Shown piece after piece: positions 51,335-62,300 of a DNA stretch of 64,000 bases (position 1 is its first letter; every line of letters begins with the position of its first letter). Source of the stretch: VRUE01 sp963717375 (GTDB lineage: Bacteria; Actinomycetota; Thermoleophilia; Solirubrobacterales; 70-9). Both the position numbers and the translations under genes were made by a program. Below the pieces are notes generated by a model. It was not told the origin of the DNA. It saw only the letters and a list, made by a program, of their open reading frames with translations, and ran no database searches. The stretch lies in NCBI GenBank assembly GCA_963717375.1, contig OY970329.1, positions 1,488,001 through 1,552,000 on the forward strand, given 5' to 3'.

Positions 51335-52068
51335 AACACCGGGCTCCCGTCCAGTGAGGAGACCTTCCAGGCGCCCCCTTCCTCGACCACCCGCATCGCG
51401 TAGGCGACACCTCCCGCGCCGCGATAGAGCAAGAAGCCGTGATCGCCGTCGATGCGCAGGGAGCCGACATCGGCCTGGGCGGTTTCTTCCAGCGCCCGTT
51501 GGCCTGAGCCCGGACCGAGGACGGCGAGAACTTCGGGGCAACTTTCCACCCCTTTGCGCTTGCCGTAGCGGGCGGCAAACTGTTCGATGGTCGCAACGAG
51601 TGAGGCGGCCATGTAAAAGCAGGCTTCATCCCAGCGGTGGGCGACGCGGGCGTCGAGGTAGGTATGCAGGACGGCGGCTGCCGCTTCGCGCTGGGATGCG
51701 TTTGCCTCAACGCCAAATTCCTGGATCGAGTTGTCGCCTTCACCGTGGCGGAACTGGGCCGCACCGCCGCCTGAATCGTGATGTGTTGACCTGGGCGCGG
51801 CGGGAGGCTGGGGAGCCGGCTTTGTACGCGGGGGGTCAGGAGAGTTTCTCGGAGCTTCCTCGCGCTCGCGCTGCACACGCCCGGCGGCCTGCTGAAGCTG
51901 AGCAGCGGCTTCCGCCTCACTCCCGGGGGCCGGGCTCTCGGCGACCTTGCTTTCGGAGCTCGAGCTCCCGGGGGCCGAGGCTTCGCCGTCGGCCCCCCCT
52001 CCTCCGCCGCAGCCAGCGAGCAGAACGAGAGCGAAAATGAGCAACGTCGTTAGTGCCTTGCCTTGCAC
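51331..52068 (-). CDS. lipoprotein of the export operon
   Basis: A 245-residue lipoprotein. The signal peptide ends in the lipobox LLAGC (Cys about residue 19), followed by a Gly/Ser/Pro-rich linker (to about 105). The C-terminal globular part includes REAAAAVLHTYLDARVAHRWDEACFYMAASLVATIEQFA and GVAYAMRVVEEGGAWKVSSLDGSPVF, similar to NTF2-like cone folds. It would be membrane-anchored outside the cell. It overlaps the following gene by 4 bases and the preceding one by 19 bases, so it belongs to the operon. Confidence 0.75.
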   Translation of the reverse strand: MQGKALTTLLIFALVLLAGCGGGGGADGEASAPGSSSSESKVAESPAPGSEAEAAAQLQQAAGRVQREREEAPRNSPDPPRTKPAPQPPAAPRSTHHDSGGGAAQFRHGEGDNSIQEFGVEANASQREAAAAVLHTYLDARVAHRWDEACFYMAASLVATIEQFAARYGKRKGVESCPEVLAVLGPGSGQRALEETAQADVGSLRIDGDHGFLLYRGAGGVAYAMRVVEEGGAWKVSSLDGSPVF

Positions 52069-52835
52069 GTTTCGGTCAGGGTCGAAGAGACAGCGGGGGC
52101 GCCGCTGAAGGAGAAGGTCGTCTTGGCGAGGTGAAAGAGGGCCTTGCTAACACCCTTGGGGGTTGGACAGCCGGCACTGAGGAAGCTGCGCTGTTTGCCC
52201 AGGTAGCCGTAGGTGCGCGAGAGTCGCATTGTTACTTCGGTGAGGTTTCCCCAGGCGCGCAAGCTGGCGGGCAGGACCGCGGTAAGGGTCGTGCCGTAGG
52301 TGCCGTGCTTTTCCTTGCTGAGCGCAAAGACGATCACAAAGGAGGCGGCGAAGGGATAGCTGGTGTAGATCTGACCGAAGAGGACGGGCTTTTTGGCTCT
52401 GGTGCTCTTGAAGACGAGCATCTTGCCCCTGGAGGCATAGCTTTCCTGGCCTTCGAGGCCGACCAGGGCGGTGAAGGCTCCTTCGCCGACCAGTGAGGCG
52501 CGGCAGTTGGCCAGGGCTCGTGAGGTAGAGGCGGGCTGGATCTCAGAGTAGGGGCAGTCGGGCAGACCAGTGGGATCGAGGATGCCCGCCCGATTGATCT
52601 CGATCTTCACCGCCTTGAGGGCCGGTGGCTTTAGGGCCGGATCGGTGCTGGCGATTTTCCAGCCGACCGAGACGGCGATCGGCGAGGTGCCTTCGCGCGG
52701 CAGCTTCTTGGGCGAGAGCTTCGCCTGCACACTCAACTGCAGGTTGCCGACGATGCGGGTTTCGGCGGCGGCGAGACTGGCGAGGGCCAGGGCGAGGAGA
52801 GCCGCGGCAGTGAGAAGGGTCGCCGTCTTTCTCAT
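52050..52835 (-). CDS. secreted protein, export-operon family A (second copy)
   Basis: A 261-residue exported paralogue of the last operon gene. The signal peptide is about 1-24. The same motif set is present: VKIEINRAGILDPTGLPDCPYSEIQPASTSRALANCRASLVGEGAFTALVGL, and LSRTYGYLGKQRSFLSAGCPTPKGVSKALFHLAKTTFSF ... STLTETC. The pair shares about the same spacing of cysteines. Between the two lies the lipoprotein gene, which they overlap. ATG 52835 overlaps the NHL gene stop by 4 bases. Role unknown. Confidence 0.75.
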   Translation of the reverse strand: MRKTATLLTAAALLALALASLAAAETRIVGNLQLSVQAKLSPKKLPREGTSPIAVSVGWKIASTDPALKPPALKAVKIEINRAGILDPTGLPDCPYSEIQPASTSRALANCRASLVGEGAFTALVGLEGQESYASRGKMLVFKSTRAKKPVLFGQIYTSYPFAASFVIVFALSKEKHGTYGTTLTAVLPASLRAWGNLTEVTMRLSRTYGYLGKQRSFLSAGCPTPKGVSKALFHLAKTTFSFSGAPAVSSTLTETCKARH

Positions 52836-54160
52836 CTACTTGCCCCAACCCGCCGGGGGAATGTCCGGTGCGGCCTTTGTTGGCTTTTGTGCTGGTGGCG
52901 ATGCGCCGCCCGATGGCGCCGGTGGTGGTGGCGCATCGCGGGACGTCTTACTGACCCAGCGGAACTCTCGATGGCGCCAGCGACGGCGTCGGTCCCATCG
53001 CCCGTTTGCTCGCTGAAGCTGGCCCGCGCCGAGCTCGAGCTGCTTTTGACCGCGCCATCGTTGCTGCCGACACTCGGGAGCGGGAGGTTCGCTGTGGGGA
53101 GATTGACCGCGGCCGTCGTTGCTGCCCCCGGGCCGTAGGCGTAGATCGCGCCAAAGGCGGTGTTACCCGAGGTGACGTAGACACGGCCCTGGGTGGGAGT
53201 GGCGCTGTTGTCTACGGCAAGGCCGACTGGCAGGCCGTCCTCGACCAGGAGTTTGAGGTGGCCCTCGTAGGCTCCGGCGGCGCTGAAGACGTAGACGATC
53301 GCCTGCGGGCTATCGGTGTATTGGGGCTGAAGGTTGTCGAGGACGTAGACCTCACCCGTTACCCGGTCCACCGCGACCGATGCGTCGCGCAGGGAGACAA
53401 ACCGACCGTTGGGCGTGCCGCTGCCGTCGATTTCGGTCACTGGGTCTTCTTTGTCAAGCGCGGGGTCGTAGACCTTGACCGTGTTCGTGGCCGCGTCGGG
53501 CACGTAGAGGCGCCCCGCGGTTCCAGGGAATTGGGAGAAGGCGATGCCGTAACTGTCTTCGAGATCGCCAGCGCCTATTTTCAGCGGTTCGAGCGCGTCC
53601 ATCACCGGGGCACCGCTTTCGTCGAAGACGGCGACGTAGGTGCGCTGGTCGACGTAGACATTTCCCGTCACGGGGTCCACGGCGACGCCGGTGGGATGGG
53701 TGGAGTCGAGCGTCGCGCCGGTGAGCGTCACGCCAGTGCCGAAGGACGGCTGGGCCATGAACTTGACGACATTGCGGTGGTAATTGTTGACGTAGAGGTT
53801 GCCGGAGGCATCGAAGGCCATTCCACAGGGACCGTCGAGCGGATCCTCGTTGGATAGCTGGGTGATGTACCCGGTTGCCCCAGACACAGTTGGTGAGTTG
53901 TAGTTGGCGTTTTGGTTATAGACGTCGATGGCGTGGTGGTAGTAGTCGGAGACGTAGAAGCGCCCCGCCGGGTCGACTCCCAGGCCGCAGGGCCCTTCGA
54001 GGTTTCCGGTGGGCGGTGGCAGGACGAGAACTGGGGTCGGGACCGGCACGAAAACGAAGAGCGGGTCCGACGCCGCCCCCTGGGCGGGAGCCGCGCAGCA
54101 CAGCGCCGCCCCGGCGCAGATCATCGTTAGCCACGCCCGCCTGAGCAGCGAGCCGCTCAT
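52832..54160 (-). CDS. secreted NHL-repeat beta-propeller protein of the export operon
   Basis: A 442-residue exported protein. The signal peptide ends near QGAAS. Residues about 50-345 are NHL-type blades: GPCGLGVDPAGRFYVSDYYHHAIDVYN, GPCGMAFDASGNLYVNNYHRNVVKF, HPTGVAVDPVTGNVYVDQR, YGIAFSQFPGTAGRLYVPDAATNTVKVYD and PVGLAVDNSATPTQGRVYVTSG. The tail is Ser-rich, then extremely His/Arg-rich (RHHHRRHRAAHRHQHK), a feature shared by several proteins in the operon. It is coupled by ATGA overlaps on both sides. Confidence 0.8.
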   Translation of the reverse strand: MSGSLLRRAWLTMICAGAALCCAAPAQGAASDPLFVFVPVPTPVLVLPPPTGNLEGPCGLGVDPAGRFYVSDYYHHAIDVYNQNANYNSPTVSGATGYITQLSNEDPLDGPCGMAFDASGNLYVNNYHRNVVKFMAQPSFGTGVTLTGATLDSTHPTGVAVDPVTGNVYVDQRTYVAVFDESGAPVMDALEPLKIGAGDLEDSYGIAFSQFPGTAGRLYVPDAATNTVKVYDPALDKEDPVTEIDGSGTPNGRFVSLRDASVAVDRVTGEVYVLDNLQPQYTDSPQAIVYVFSAAGAYEGHLKLLVEDGLPVGLAVDNSATPTQGRVYVTSGNTAFGAIYAYGPGAATTAAVNLPTANLPLPSVGSNDGAVKSSSSSARASFSEQTGDGTDAVAGAIESSAGSVRRPAMRHHHRRHRAAHRHQHKSQQRPHRTFPRRVGASR

Positions 54161-57100
54161 TTCCTACCTCCCTTGCCTTGGTGCTTGCCACCGGGGTGAG
54201 CAGCCTTCTTCTTGTTCTGTCCCTTGCACTGCCCCCGCAGCTTGGTTGTGAACACAGCCCCGATGTTGTTTTGGGCGATCGCCTTCACATTGGAGACGGG
54301 CGGGGTCTGGCAGATGTCGGCCGAGTTGACCAAGAGCCCACGCTTACCACCGAAAAGGGTCATCGTGAAGCGGCTGACCGGCTCGTCGGGAAGATCGCTG
54401 AAGAAGGCCCTGATGCCGCCCTTCTTGCCGGGGCCGATGTGGCCTTCCAAGACAATTCGGATCGAGCCCGAGTGTAGATCGGCGACCAGGTCGGGTAGGG
54501 CGGCGGAGGAGGAGCGCAGATAGACGTTGCCGCGCAGCGGTTCGTCCAACAGCGAGGTTTCGGCAATGGCGGAGCCATAGATGGAGTTCTTGGGACAGGC
54601 TTCGCGGGCGAAGGCCGCCTTTGTGCAGATGCCGCGGATGTGTTCTTGAGCCAAGAACTGCTGGCGGGGAATAACCACGGCGATGTCCTTGAGGTTTGAG
54701 TCGTTGGGACCGCGGGAGGCAAAGGTGACGCGCAGCTGCGGGTAATCGCCGCGCTTGGTGCCGCCTCTGAGGCGAACGCCGAGCTGGGGTTGGAAGCCGA
54801 GGATGCGGCAGTTGAGCAGCTGAAAGAAGTTGGAGGGAGCGACGTGGGAATCGTCGGCTGAGGTTTCAAAAGCCGCACCGGAGCCGGTCAGGGACGAGCT
54901 CAGCCGCGATGCTTCGCAGCTGGAGGGGTTATGGGTGAACTGGGGGCGGTCGGCGTAGATGCGGATCTCGCGCAGGTGCAAGACGACGCCGTCCCTGATG
55001 TGGGGAATCGGGTCCGATGCGCTCGAGTCAAGGCTCAGCTGGGCGGTGTGCTGGTCGATCTGGAAGGCCGAGCGGATCACGATCGTGCCGAGGTCGAAGG
55101 GCCCGACCGTTGCCGGGTTGATCGTGACCAGCGAGAGCGGCGCACCGTGGTAGGGGCCGGCGAGGTAGATCTTGCCTTCGGTGTAGGTGAGGGCAGAGCC
55201 GACGCCGTAGCCGGTCAGGGTGTGACCGACTTGGCTTGCGGCAGGACAGGAGGGGCTGGCCGCCTCGGCAAAGCCGCGCTTTTGCTTTGCCGCGGCGATC
55301 GCTGCCTCTGGGCACTTGGCTACGCCCGCCAGCTTGCCGGTCACGCCCTTGGGCAGAGCGAGCGAGTAGGAGGTCAGCTCTTGTTCTGTGTCCTTACGCG
55401 AGATGTGAACGTAGTAGGGGGTGAAGGCGTTGACGTTGGAGTTGACCGCGCCGGAGCTGACACTCGGTTCGAAGGGCGGGGTGCCGCTAGGGCATGCGCC
55501 GCCATCAGCGCCCGTTTTGATCAGCGTGTAGCTGAGTTCGCCGAAGGTTTCGGCAGAGCCGTAGGGCAGCGCTTCGATCCCGGTCGGCACGTAGCCGCAG
55601 TGTGGCGGGGTGATGAGGAAGGAGCGCTGGCCGGAGCGGAAGGCGACTTCAAGTTCGGTGTAGGGGAGCTGGGGCAGGTTGTCGAAGGTCGCGGTCAGGG
55701 TGCCGTCGGCGGGGTTTGGCACGAGCTTTCCGGCCAGCTTTACCATCACCCCGCGCTGGGGGGACTTGGCCAGCAGGTAGATCGAGATCAGGTTGTCGAA
55801 GGGGTTCTCGGCCCCCGGTGTCGGGGTGGCCGGGTCATCTGGCTTTGCCAGGTAGACCGCACCGCTCAACAGGTCACCTTCGAACTGGTCGCTAAAGAGC
55901 GGCGTGTGGACGCGCAGGTTGCCGATCTTTGAGTTGTTGGGACAACCCTGCCCCTGGGCGCTTTGCACGGTCTCGGCAGCGAACTGTGCGGGGGTGCAAA
56001 CACCCAGGCCCGCTCCCACCGAGGGATTGAGCGTCGTGCCTTCGGGCAGGCGCACGATCGCGGTCTTGGGTGGTGCTGCGTTGGTGAAGGCGGGGTCGGT
56101 GAGGCGAGCGTGGTTGACGTTCAACCTAAAGACAAAGCCACTTGGTGCTGAGGCCTTGGTGTTGTCGAGGTGGCCAACCACTTCTGGGTTGAACTGCAGG
56201 TACTCGCAGTGCATATCTGCCCCCGCCCCCGCTTTGGTGCGGTTGATGGCCGAGGCCGATACAGCTCCGAGCTGCTGCCAGGAGCTGGCGGTGGCTGTGA
56301 AGCTGAGTGGCCCCGAGCACTGCGGCGGCAGGCTGAGGTAGGCCTGGGGTTTGAATTTCGCCGGATCGCCGACCGAGCATTTGGCCCAGGGAAAGGAGGG
56401 CTCTGTCTCGTTTAGGCAGTTGCCGCGCTCGCCGTTATGGGAGACGGCCCAAGGGGTGCCCCAGAGGTTCAGGGCGAGGGCGTCGATGCCAAGCGTCTGG
56501 GAGACGTCGTCGGCCTCGATCACCAGCGAGTAGGAGCCGTCGGGGTGGGCGACGAGTTCCACCGCAAGGGCAACCTGGGAGCCAAAGGCGGCAAAACCGA
56601 GCAGGGCAGCCTGCCCAGGCGCGGGCGCCAGGTTATAGAGGCCAAAGCTCCGTGTGGCGGTCGGCGTGTGGACTTCCACGGAGCCAAGCTGGCTCGCATC
56701 CGGGCAGCTCTCGCCCGACTGGCTTTCTTCGAAGGGCGAGTCGCGGTGGGTATGAAATGCGCTTTGGGTGCAAGTGGGAAGGATGCTCGGATTTAGGATC
56801 GTCCCGTTGGGCATTTCCAGGCGCAGGTCGCGCAGGTCCCCATCGGGAAAGACGGCACCGGGCTGCCCCTCGAATTCCCCGCCGGGCCGAAGGCCGAGGC
56901 GAAAGGAGAGCTGGTAGGGATGTGAGCCGGCCACGGTCGCGGCTTCGCCGCCATCGGCGATCGCTTTGGCCCGAAAGCCTTCTTCTCCGGGCAAGAAGCC
57001 GAAGCCTTCAGTGGTCCTGAAGCTCGCCGGCGCCGAGGTGGCGCTGCCCTGAGAGCTGGCGGCAACCAGGCGGAAGTAATAGGTGGTGTCGGGCGCAAGG

Positions 57101-57381
57101 CCGCCAATCGCCGCCCTTGCTTCTTCTTGACCCGTGCCTTCCCCGGCCGGGTGCGAGGGAGTCGAGATCGCGCCCGAGAAGTCAGCGGCGGGGCCATATT
57201 GGAAACGGTAAGTAGTTGCGTGCCCTTCGGGGTTCACCTCGCCCACGAGCAGCGCCGAGGTTCCCTGCAGATTGCCGGCGGAAAGACCGCCGACGGCCGG
57301 CGCCGCGGCGGCGGCGACCGGAAAGCCCGCGCCCGCCAGGACGCAGGCGAAGGCGAGGCAAAAGAGCAAGCGGCGCCTCAT
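54157..57381 (-). CDS. large secreted Cys-motif repeat protein of the export operon (copy 2)
   Basis: A 1074-residue exported protein. A signal peptide (about 1-26) is followed by a fibronectin-III-like domain (about 28-125, VGEVNPEGHATTYRFQYGP ... LAPDTTYYFRLVAASSQG). Then comes a module seen about four times, with the core C-x-x-x-x-F/A ... CP-x-x-S-x-(I/V/L/Y)-G, for example SCPDASQLGSVEVHTPT, GCPNNSKIGNLRVHTPL and ACPKNSIYGSAIAETSLLDEPL. The C-terminus is Lys/Gly/His-rich. It shares domain order and end with the protein at 59353-62760. It overlaps both neighbours by 4 bases. Confidence 0.75.
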   Translation of the reverse strand: MRRRLLFCLAFACVLAGAGFPVAAAAAPAVGGLSAGNLQGTSALLVGEVNPEGHATTYRFQYGPAADFSGAISTPSHPAGEGTGQEEARAAIGGLAPDTTYYFRLVAASSQGSATSAPASFRTTEGFGFLPGEEGFRAKAIADGGEAATVAGSHPYQLSFRLGLRPGGEFEGQPGAVFPDGDLRDLRLEMPNGTILNPSILPTCTQSAFHTHRDSPFEESQSGESCPDASQLGSVEVHTPTATRSFGLYNLAPAPGQAALLGFAAFGSQVALAVELVAHPDGSYSLVIEADDVSQTLGIDALALNLWGTPWAVSHNGERGNCLNETEPSFPWAKCSVGDPAKFKPQAYLSLPPQCSGPLSFTATASSWQQLGAVSASAINRTKAGAGADMHCEYLQFNPEVVGHLDNTKASAPSGFVFRLNVNHARLTDPAFTNAAPPKTAIVRLPEGTTLNPSVGAGLGVCTPAQFAAETVQSAQGQGCPNNSKIGNLRVHTPLFSDQFEGDLLSGAVYLAKPDDPATPTPGAENPFDNLISIYLLAKSPQRGVMVKLAGKLVPNPADGTLTATFDNLPQLPYTELEVAFRSGQRSFLITPPHCGYVPTGIEALPYGSAETFGELSYTLIKTGADGGACPSGTPPFEPSVSSGAVNSNVNAFTPYYVHISRKDTEQELTSYSLALPKGVTGKLAGVAKCPEAAIAAAKQKRGFAEAASPSCPAASQVGHTLTGYGVGSALTYTEGKIYLAGPYHGAPLSLVTINPATVGPFDLGTIVIRSAFQIDQHTAQLSLDSSASDPIPHIRDGVVLHLREIRIYADRPQFTHNPSSCEASRLSSSLTGSGAAFETSADDSHVAPSNFFQLLNCRILGFQPQLGVRLRGGTKRGDYPQLRVTFASRGPNDSNLKDIAVVIPRQQFLAQEHIRGICTKAAFAREACPKNSIYGSAIAETSLLDEPLRGNVYLRSSSAALPDLVADLHSGSIRIVLEGHIGPGKKGGIRAFFSDLPDEPVSRFTMTLFGGKRGLLVNSADICQTPPVSNVKAIAQNNIGAVFTTKLRGQCKGQNKKKAAHPGGKHQGKGGRK

Positions 57382-59330
57382 CGGTGGGACGCTCCCTCGT
57401 GCTTGGCGTGGCTTTCCTGCTTGGCGTGGCCCTTGTTCTTGCGGTGGGAGGACTTGGGACGGGTGCCGCGCTTGATGCAGATGCCCTTGCGCTTTACGTA
57501 GCCTCGGCGGCAGTACTTGCGGTAGCTGACCGGCGGGTTGCCGGCACCGGGGGCGAGCGTCGCCAGGGCCGGTTCGGAGGGCACTGAAGGCAAGATCTGG
57601 CAGGCGTCGCCTTCGCAGGGGATCGGCGCGGAGGCTTCGGGAAAGCCGCCACCGACACGGGCGTCATAGAGATCGCCCGAGCCCGGATCGGACCCCAGCA
57701 GCGAGGCTTCGGTAAGGAAGTAGGCATCCGCGCCGTCGGCCGAGGCGTCGACGAAGCTGGCCCCCTGGGGCGTCGAGCCGCTCGAGAGCAGAGCCAGGCA
57801 GCCCGCCGCCTGGACACAGCTACCCACGCCTTGGGCCTCCCATTGATAGACGTCTGGGATGCCGGCGCCGCTGGTCGGGTTTGAGTTGGAGTCCGCCGCC
57901 ACCAGCGAGTCGGCGGAGGTAAAGAAGACGCGTTTGGCACCGGCGACGAGCACCCGCGGCTTGTAGGCAGCGAATTCGGTGCCGTTGGGGTAGGCGCCGG
58001 GGATCGTCGTGGGGCCGATCGGGCGTTTGCCTTTGGGGTTGCAGGAAAGGCAGCGAAGCCCCGTGCCCTGGGTGTAAAGGAAGAGCTCTGTGTCGGGCTG
58101 ACCGCTGACTTTGTCGGTGTTGTCATAGCCGGTGAGTTTTTCGCTGGAGAGAAAGAGCAGGCGGTTGCCGTCTTCGCTCACCCGCGCAGCCCCGCTGGCG
58201 GGCGGGTAGGTGGAAGGATCCGCGGCGGCCGTCCCGGCAGCGATCGTGGTGGCGGCGCCGGCCGTCCAGCGTTTGAGGCCGGCGCCGTCTTGGAAGTAGG
58301 CGACGTTGCCATCCCCAGAGGCGCCCAGCATCCCCGCCACCCCGCCCGCGGGGGCGATGTCGCCGGCGGTGCCGGCGCTATAGCGGTAGAGGTGGCCTTC
58401 CTTGACGAAGTAGGCGACCGCACCGTTTGACGAGGCGAGCTGAAATTCACCACCGCCGCCGACGGAGGCATCGATCTGGGCGTTGGTCGTGCCTTCGTGC
58501 AGGAAGAGATCGTCGCTCTGGGGCTGGCGCCAGTAGATCCGCGCACCGTCGTCGGAAATTGCCCCGGCCGCAGCGGCGAGTTCGGCCCCGGGGGTCTGGC
58601 CGATCGTTTCCAGGGCGCCGTCCTGCGCGCTCCAGGCGTAGAGATTTTGCTTGGCTTCGGGGCAGCCGTCGAGCGCCCCCGGCGCAAGCGCTGCGCAACT
58701 TTCCAGCACGACCGTGCCGAGGTCGGGACTGGCGCCGGCCAGGCGCACTTCGAAAGTCGCAGGATCCAGGCCGCGCCCGGCGATATCGGCTTCGTCGATC
58801 AACGCCCGGAAGGCTTCGCCTTCGCGCAGGTAGAAGTCCTGAAAGCCCGCCGGGGCGCCGGAGCCGGAGAGCGGCGGGTTGGCCACCGGGCAGAGGGCTG
58901 CTTCGCCGCCGCGGCAGCGATCGCCGTTGAGCATCACCGCGCGGGAGAGATCGGCGGAGAAGAGTCGATAAGGGACGCCCCGGTCGACGAAGTCATAGCT
59001 CCCCGAGAAGATCGGAACGGTGAGGTTTTGGCTGCGCCAGCCGGCGCCGCTGCGGGCGGCGAGGTACTGGCTGGCGGGTGGGGCGCCGGAGCCGCCTTCG
59101 AAGGACGTGGCCGAGGAGTAGGCGATGGCGCCGCCTTGGGCGGCGGCCTGCAGGTCCCCGCCCGCGGCGATCGAGCCCGGCGGGCTTACCTCACCGCCGT
59201 TCTTCTCAGCCGGGGAGACCATCTCCCAGCCGCGGTTGTCGGGCAGGGCGGCGTGGGCGGGAGCGCTCAGCGCCAGCAAGAGGGCACAGACGCCGCCGCT
59301 TGCGAGGAGGCGTCTTTTGCGGATGCTCAT
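57378..59330 (-). CDS. secreted TolB/WD-like propeller protein of the export operon (copy 2)
   Basis: A 650-residue exported protein. Signal peptide about 1-28. The body reads as propeller blades: DDGARIYWRQPQSDDLFLHEG, SSNGAVAYFVKEGHLYRYSAG, SGDGNVAYFQDGAGLKRW, SEDGNRLLFLSSEKLTGYD and SADGADAYFLTEASLLG. Near residue 560 is the operon motif LYDARVGGGFPE, then a short Cys-pair and a very basic His/Lys tail. A homologous protein lies at 62817-64000+. It is coupled to the next gene by an ATGA overlap. Confidence 0.75.
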   Translation of the reverse strand: MSIRKRRLLASGGVCALLLALSAPAHAALPDNRGWEMVSPAEKNGGEVSPPGSIAAGGDLQAAAQGGAIAYSSATSFEGGSGAPPASQYLAARSGAGWRSQNLTVPIFSGSYDFVDRGVPYRLFSADLSRAVMLNGDRCRGGEAALCPVANPPLSGSGAPAGFQDFYLREGEAFRALIDEADIAGRGLDPATFEVRLAGASPDLGTVVLESCAALAPGALDGCPEAKQNLYAWSAQDGALETIGQTPGAELAAAAGAISDDGARIYWRQPQSDDLFLHEGTTNAQIDASVGGGGEFQLASSNGAVAYFVKEGHLYRYSAGTAGDIAPAGGVAGMLGASGDGNVAYFQDGAGLKRWTAGAATTIAAGTAAADPSTYPPASGAARVSEDGNRLLFLSSEKLTGYDNTDKVSGQPDTELFLYTQGTGLRCLSCNPKGKRPIGPTTIPGAYPNGTEFAAYKPRVLVAGAKRVFFTSADSLVAADSNSNPTSGAGIPDVYQWEAQGVGSCVQAAGCLALLSSGSTPQGASFVDASADGADAYFLTEASLLGSDPGSGDLYDARVGGGFPEASAPIPCEGDACQILPSVPSEPALATLAPGAGNPPVSYRKYCRRGYVKRKGICIKRGTRPKSSHRKNKGHAKQESHAKHEGASHR

Positions 59331-59352
59331 CCGGTCTGGCCTTCGGCCGGCC

Positions 59353-62300
59353 TCAGCCGTGCCGTTTGCCGTGGGGCTTGCCTTTGCCCTTGGCCTTCGC
59401 GGCCTTGGGGCAGCGCGCCTGCATCTTGGGCTGGGTGGCCAGGGTGCGGCCGTTGTGGGCGGTGAAGGCGGCGCTGGCTTTGAACGCCTGCGAGCAGATG
59501 TTGCGGCTGTTTTGCAAAAGCCCCTTCTTGCCGCCCTTCATCTTCAGGGTCACCTTGGTGACCGGAGCGTCGGGGATGAACTCGAAGCTGGTGCGGATTC
59601 CTCCGTTGACGCTGTCGATGCGCCCGACCGCTTCGAGCTTGATCGGCCTGCTCGCCGGGCCTCTGAGGTCCATAACCAGGTCGGGCAGCTTGTTGTCGGA
59701 GGAGCGCAGGTAGACGTTGCCGCTGAGCGCTTCGTCAAGCAGCGGCGTCCTCGCGGTGACGCTGCCGTAGATCGAGGCGGCAGGGCACTGATCGGCGGCG
59801 AACTGCACCCTGGTGCAGACGGTGCCGATGTGGTTTTGGTCGAGGAACTCGGATTTGGGCAGGGCGACGGTGGCGCTGGAGAGGTTGGCGTCGCCGGGAC
59901 GCGGGCGCAGGATCGCGCTCAGGGCCGGGTGATCGCCTCGTTTAGTGCCGCCCTTCAGCTGCAGAGCGAGCTTGGGCTTGAAGCCGAGCGCCGCGCACTC
60001 TCCGACTTGGAAGCGATCGGAGACGCCCGCCGAGGCGCCGCCTTCGCCACCGATCGTCCCGGTTGTGGCCTCGGGCGCGCAGCTGGTCGGGTTAAGCGCG
60101 AAGCCCTGGCGGTCCAAGAGGACGCGCACGTCGCGCAGGTCAAGCGGGATGCCCGAGAGCATCGTCGGGATCGGATCGGAGGCGGCGTGGGCCCTTGCCG
60201 TTTTGCGGTCGAGAGTTACCGGAACCCGGACCAAGACATTGCCGAGGTCAAAGGGTCCGGCAACGGCCGGGGTGAGGACGGCGAGGCTCAGCGGGGCGCC
60301 TTTGTAGGGGCCGGCTAGATAGACCTTGCCGGTCCTGACGTAGAAGGGTGAGCCTGAGCCCGCTCCCGCCACCACGGTGCCGATCTGCGAGGCAGCGGGG
60401 CAAGAGGGCGCGACGATTTGCCCGGCGCCGGTGCTCGGTGCTGTCGGCAGCGAGGCGAGCGCCTGATCGGAGCAGGTACCCACGCCGGCCAGCCGGGCCG
60501 ACACGCCTTCGGGCAGGTCGACTGAGATCGAGCGCAGGGCGGGAGCACCAGTTTCGTTTGTTACCTGGGTGGCAAAGGTCGCAAAAGAGCCGGCCAAGGC
60601 GCTGGTCGAGCCGGCGTGGAAGCCGGGCGCAAACGGCTTTGCCCCGCAATTTTGATCGAGGGTGAACCCGCTTTGGCCTTTCACCGGCGCGTTGCCCGAC
60701 CACGGCGTCAGCTCATAGGTGGTGGCGTAGGTGCCGCACTGAGAGGGAGTGGTGATCAGTCCACGGTTGCCGCCCTTGAAGTGAAGTTCGAGGTCCTCGA
60801 ACGGCTGCTGAGGATTGTTGTCGAAGGTGGCGGTGATCTGGCCCGTGTCGGGGTCCACGTCGATCTTGGCCGGAAGCTTCAGCAGCACCCCCTCGCCCTT
60901 GGCCACCAGGTAGCCGGCAAAGAGCGAGCCAAAGGGGTTGTCCCTTTGCTTGGCGATGTAAAAGGAGGCGGCTATCGGGTCTTCGAGGACCGGGGTAGTG
61001 ATCTGGCCGGTGGCCACCTTGGAGGATTCCGGGCAGGCGGCATCGGCTTCGTCGAAGCTCAGGGTGCCGCCCTGCTTGACGGTGTGGGTTTGCACCTCCG
61101 AGCCGCCTTCGGCCAGCACGTTCACGCTGGCGATTACTTCGCCTTCGAGGTTGGCGCTCTGCGCCGTGAGCGTCGGCACCGCGACACCGTCGTTGGCACC
61201 GCGGAAGGCGACGTGGGAGATGAAGCCAGGGTGGCTGTTGAAGGAACCAACCGCTTCCTCTCCGATCACTTCCACTCCCCCGGCGCCGATGCCCGGCAGC
61301 GCTTCCAGCGCCGCCTGCACTTCGGCCCCATTGGCATTAAGGGGCAGATCGGTGGTTTCGTCGCCTGCGAAGCCGAGCGTATAGGTGCCACTTTCGGCCT
61401 TGACCCCAACCATCTGGAAGGCGCTGTGAGTACCCATGATCACGGGTACGTCCCGGCCGCTGAACGAACCCTGGAAGTCCACAGTCCACGGCCCGCCTTC
61501 GCGGCCGCTCACGGCGATGTCTCCGGGGGCGATATTGGGCAGACCTTCGAGCGCCGATCGCACCTGGGCGGCGCTAGCGAAGACGGGCAGCATCGAAGTG
61601 CTCTGTCCTTCGAAGGAGAGGCTCACCGGGGCACCGCCGGCACCCAGATTCGCGATCTGCTCCTCGTTTCGGTCGACGCCGATCTGTTCTTCGGTGCAGC
61701 TGCCGAGGCCGTCGGCCGCGGAAGGGTTCAGTGAGATCCCCTGGGCCAAGGTGACGACCGCCTTCTTCAGGTCGGAGGTGCGCAGCCCTTCGGGGTCGGT
61801 CAGGCCTTCCTGGGGCACTTCCAAGTTGACGTCGAGGCCGCTCGAGGCGTTCGGGCTGCGAGTGGTCGGCGCCAGCGACATCGTCGGTTCGAAGGGAACG
61901 CCTTCGCATTCGATCGTTTCGTCCAGCGGGGTCGGCGCAAAGTCAAAGCCGCTCGGGTCCTGGTAGCTGCGCACGCCCGTCACCACTTCTCTGGGTGAGC
62001 AGCTGGTCGAGTTCGACATGAACGGCGTCGGTTCCACGCCGCTTGGGACCGGGCTGCCGCAAAGCCCGTTACAGGTCAGCGCTTCGAACCAATTGAAACG
62101 TTCGCTGTCGTGACTTTCGTCGGTCGGCACGCCCCAGAAGGTGTTGATCGAGCCCGACAGCGGAGCGGTGGCCGGGATGTTGGTCAGCGTCGCGTCGAGG
62201 GCGTTGCCGCGCTTGGGATCGAGCGTGATGTTGATGAAGGTCGGGTAGAAAAAAGCGTAGAAGCCCAGCCGCGCGACGATGTGGTCGCTGCCGGCCGGCG

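Noticed and set aside
54931..59465. Long plus-strand frames in the export operon
   Set aside because: They are antisense to genes with signal peptides and repeats, with no ribosome sites or known motifs.
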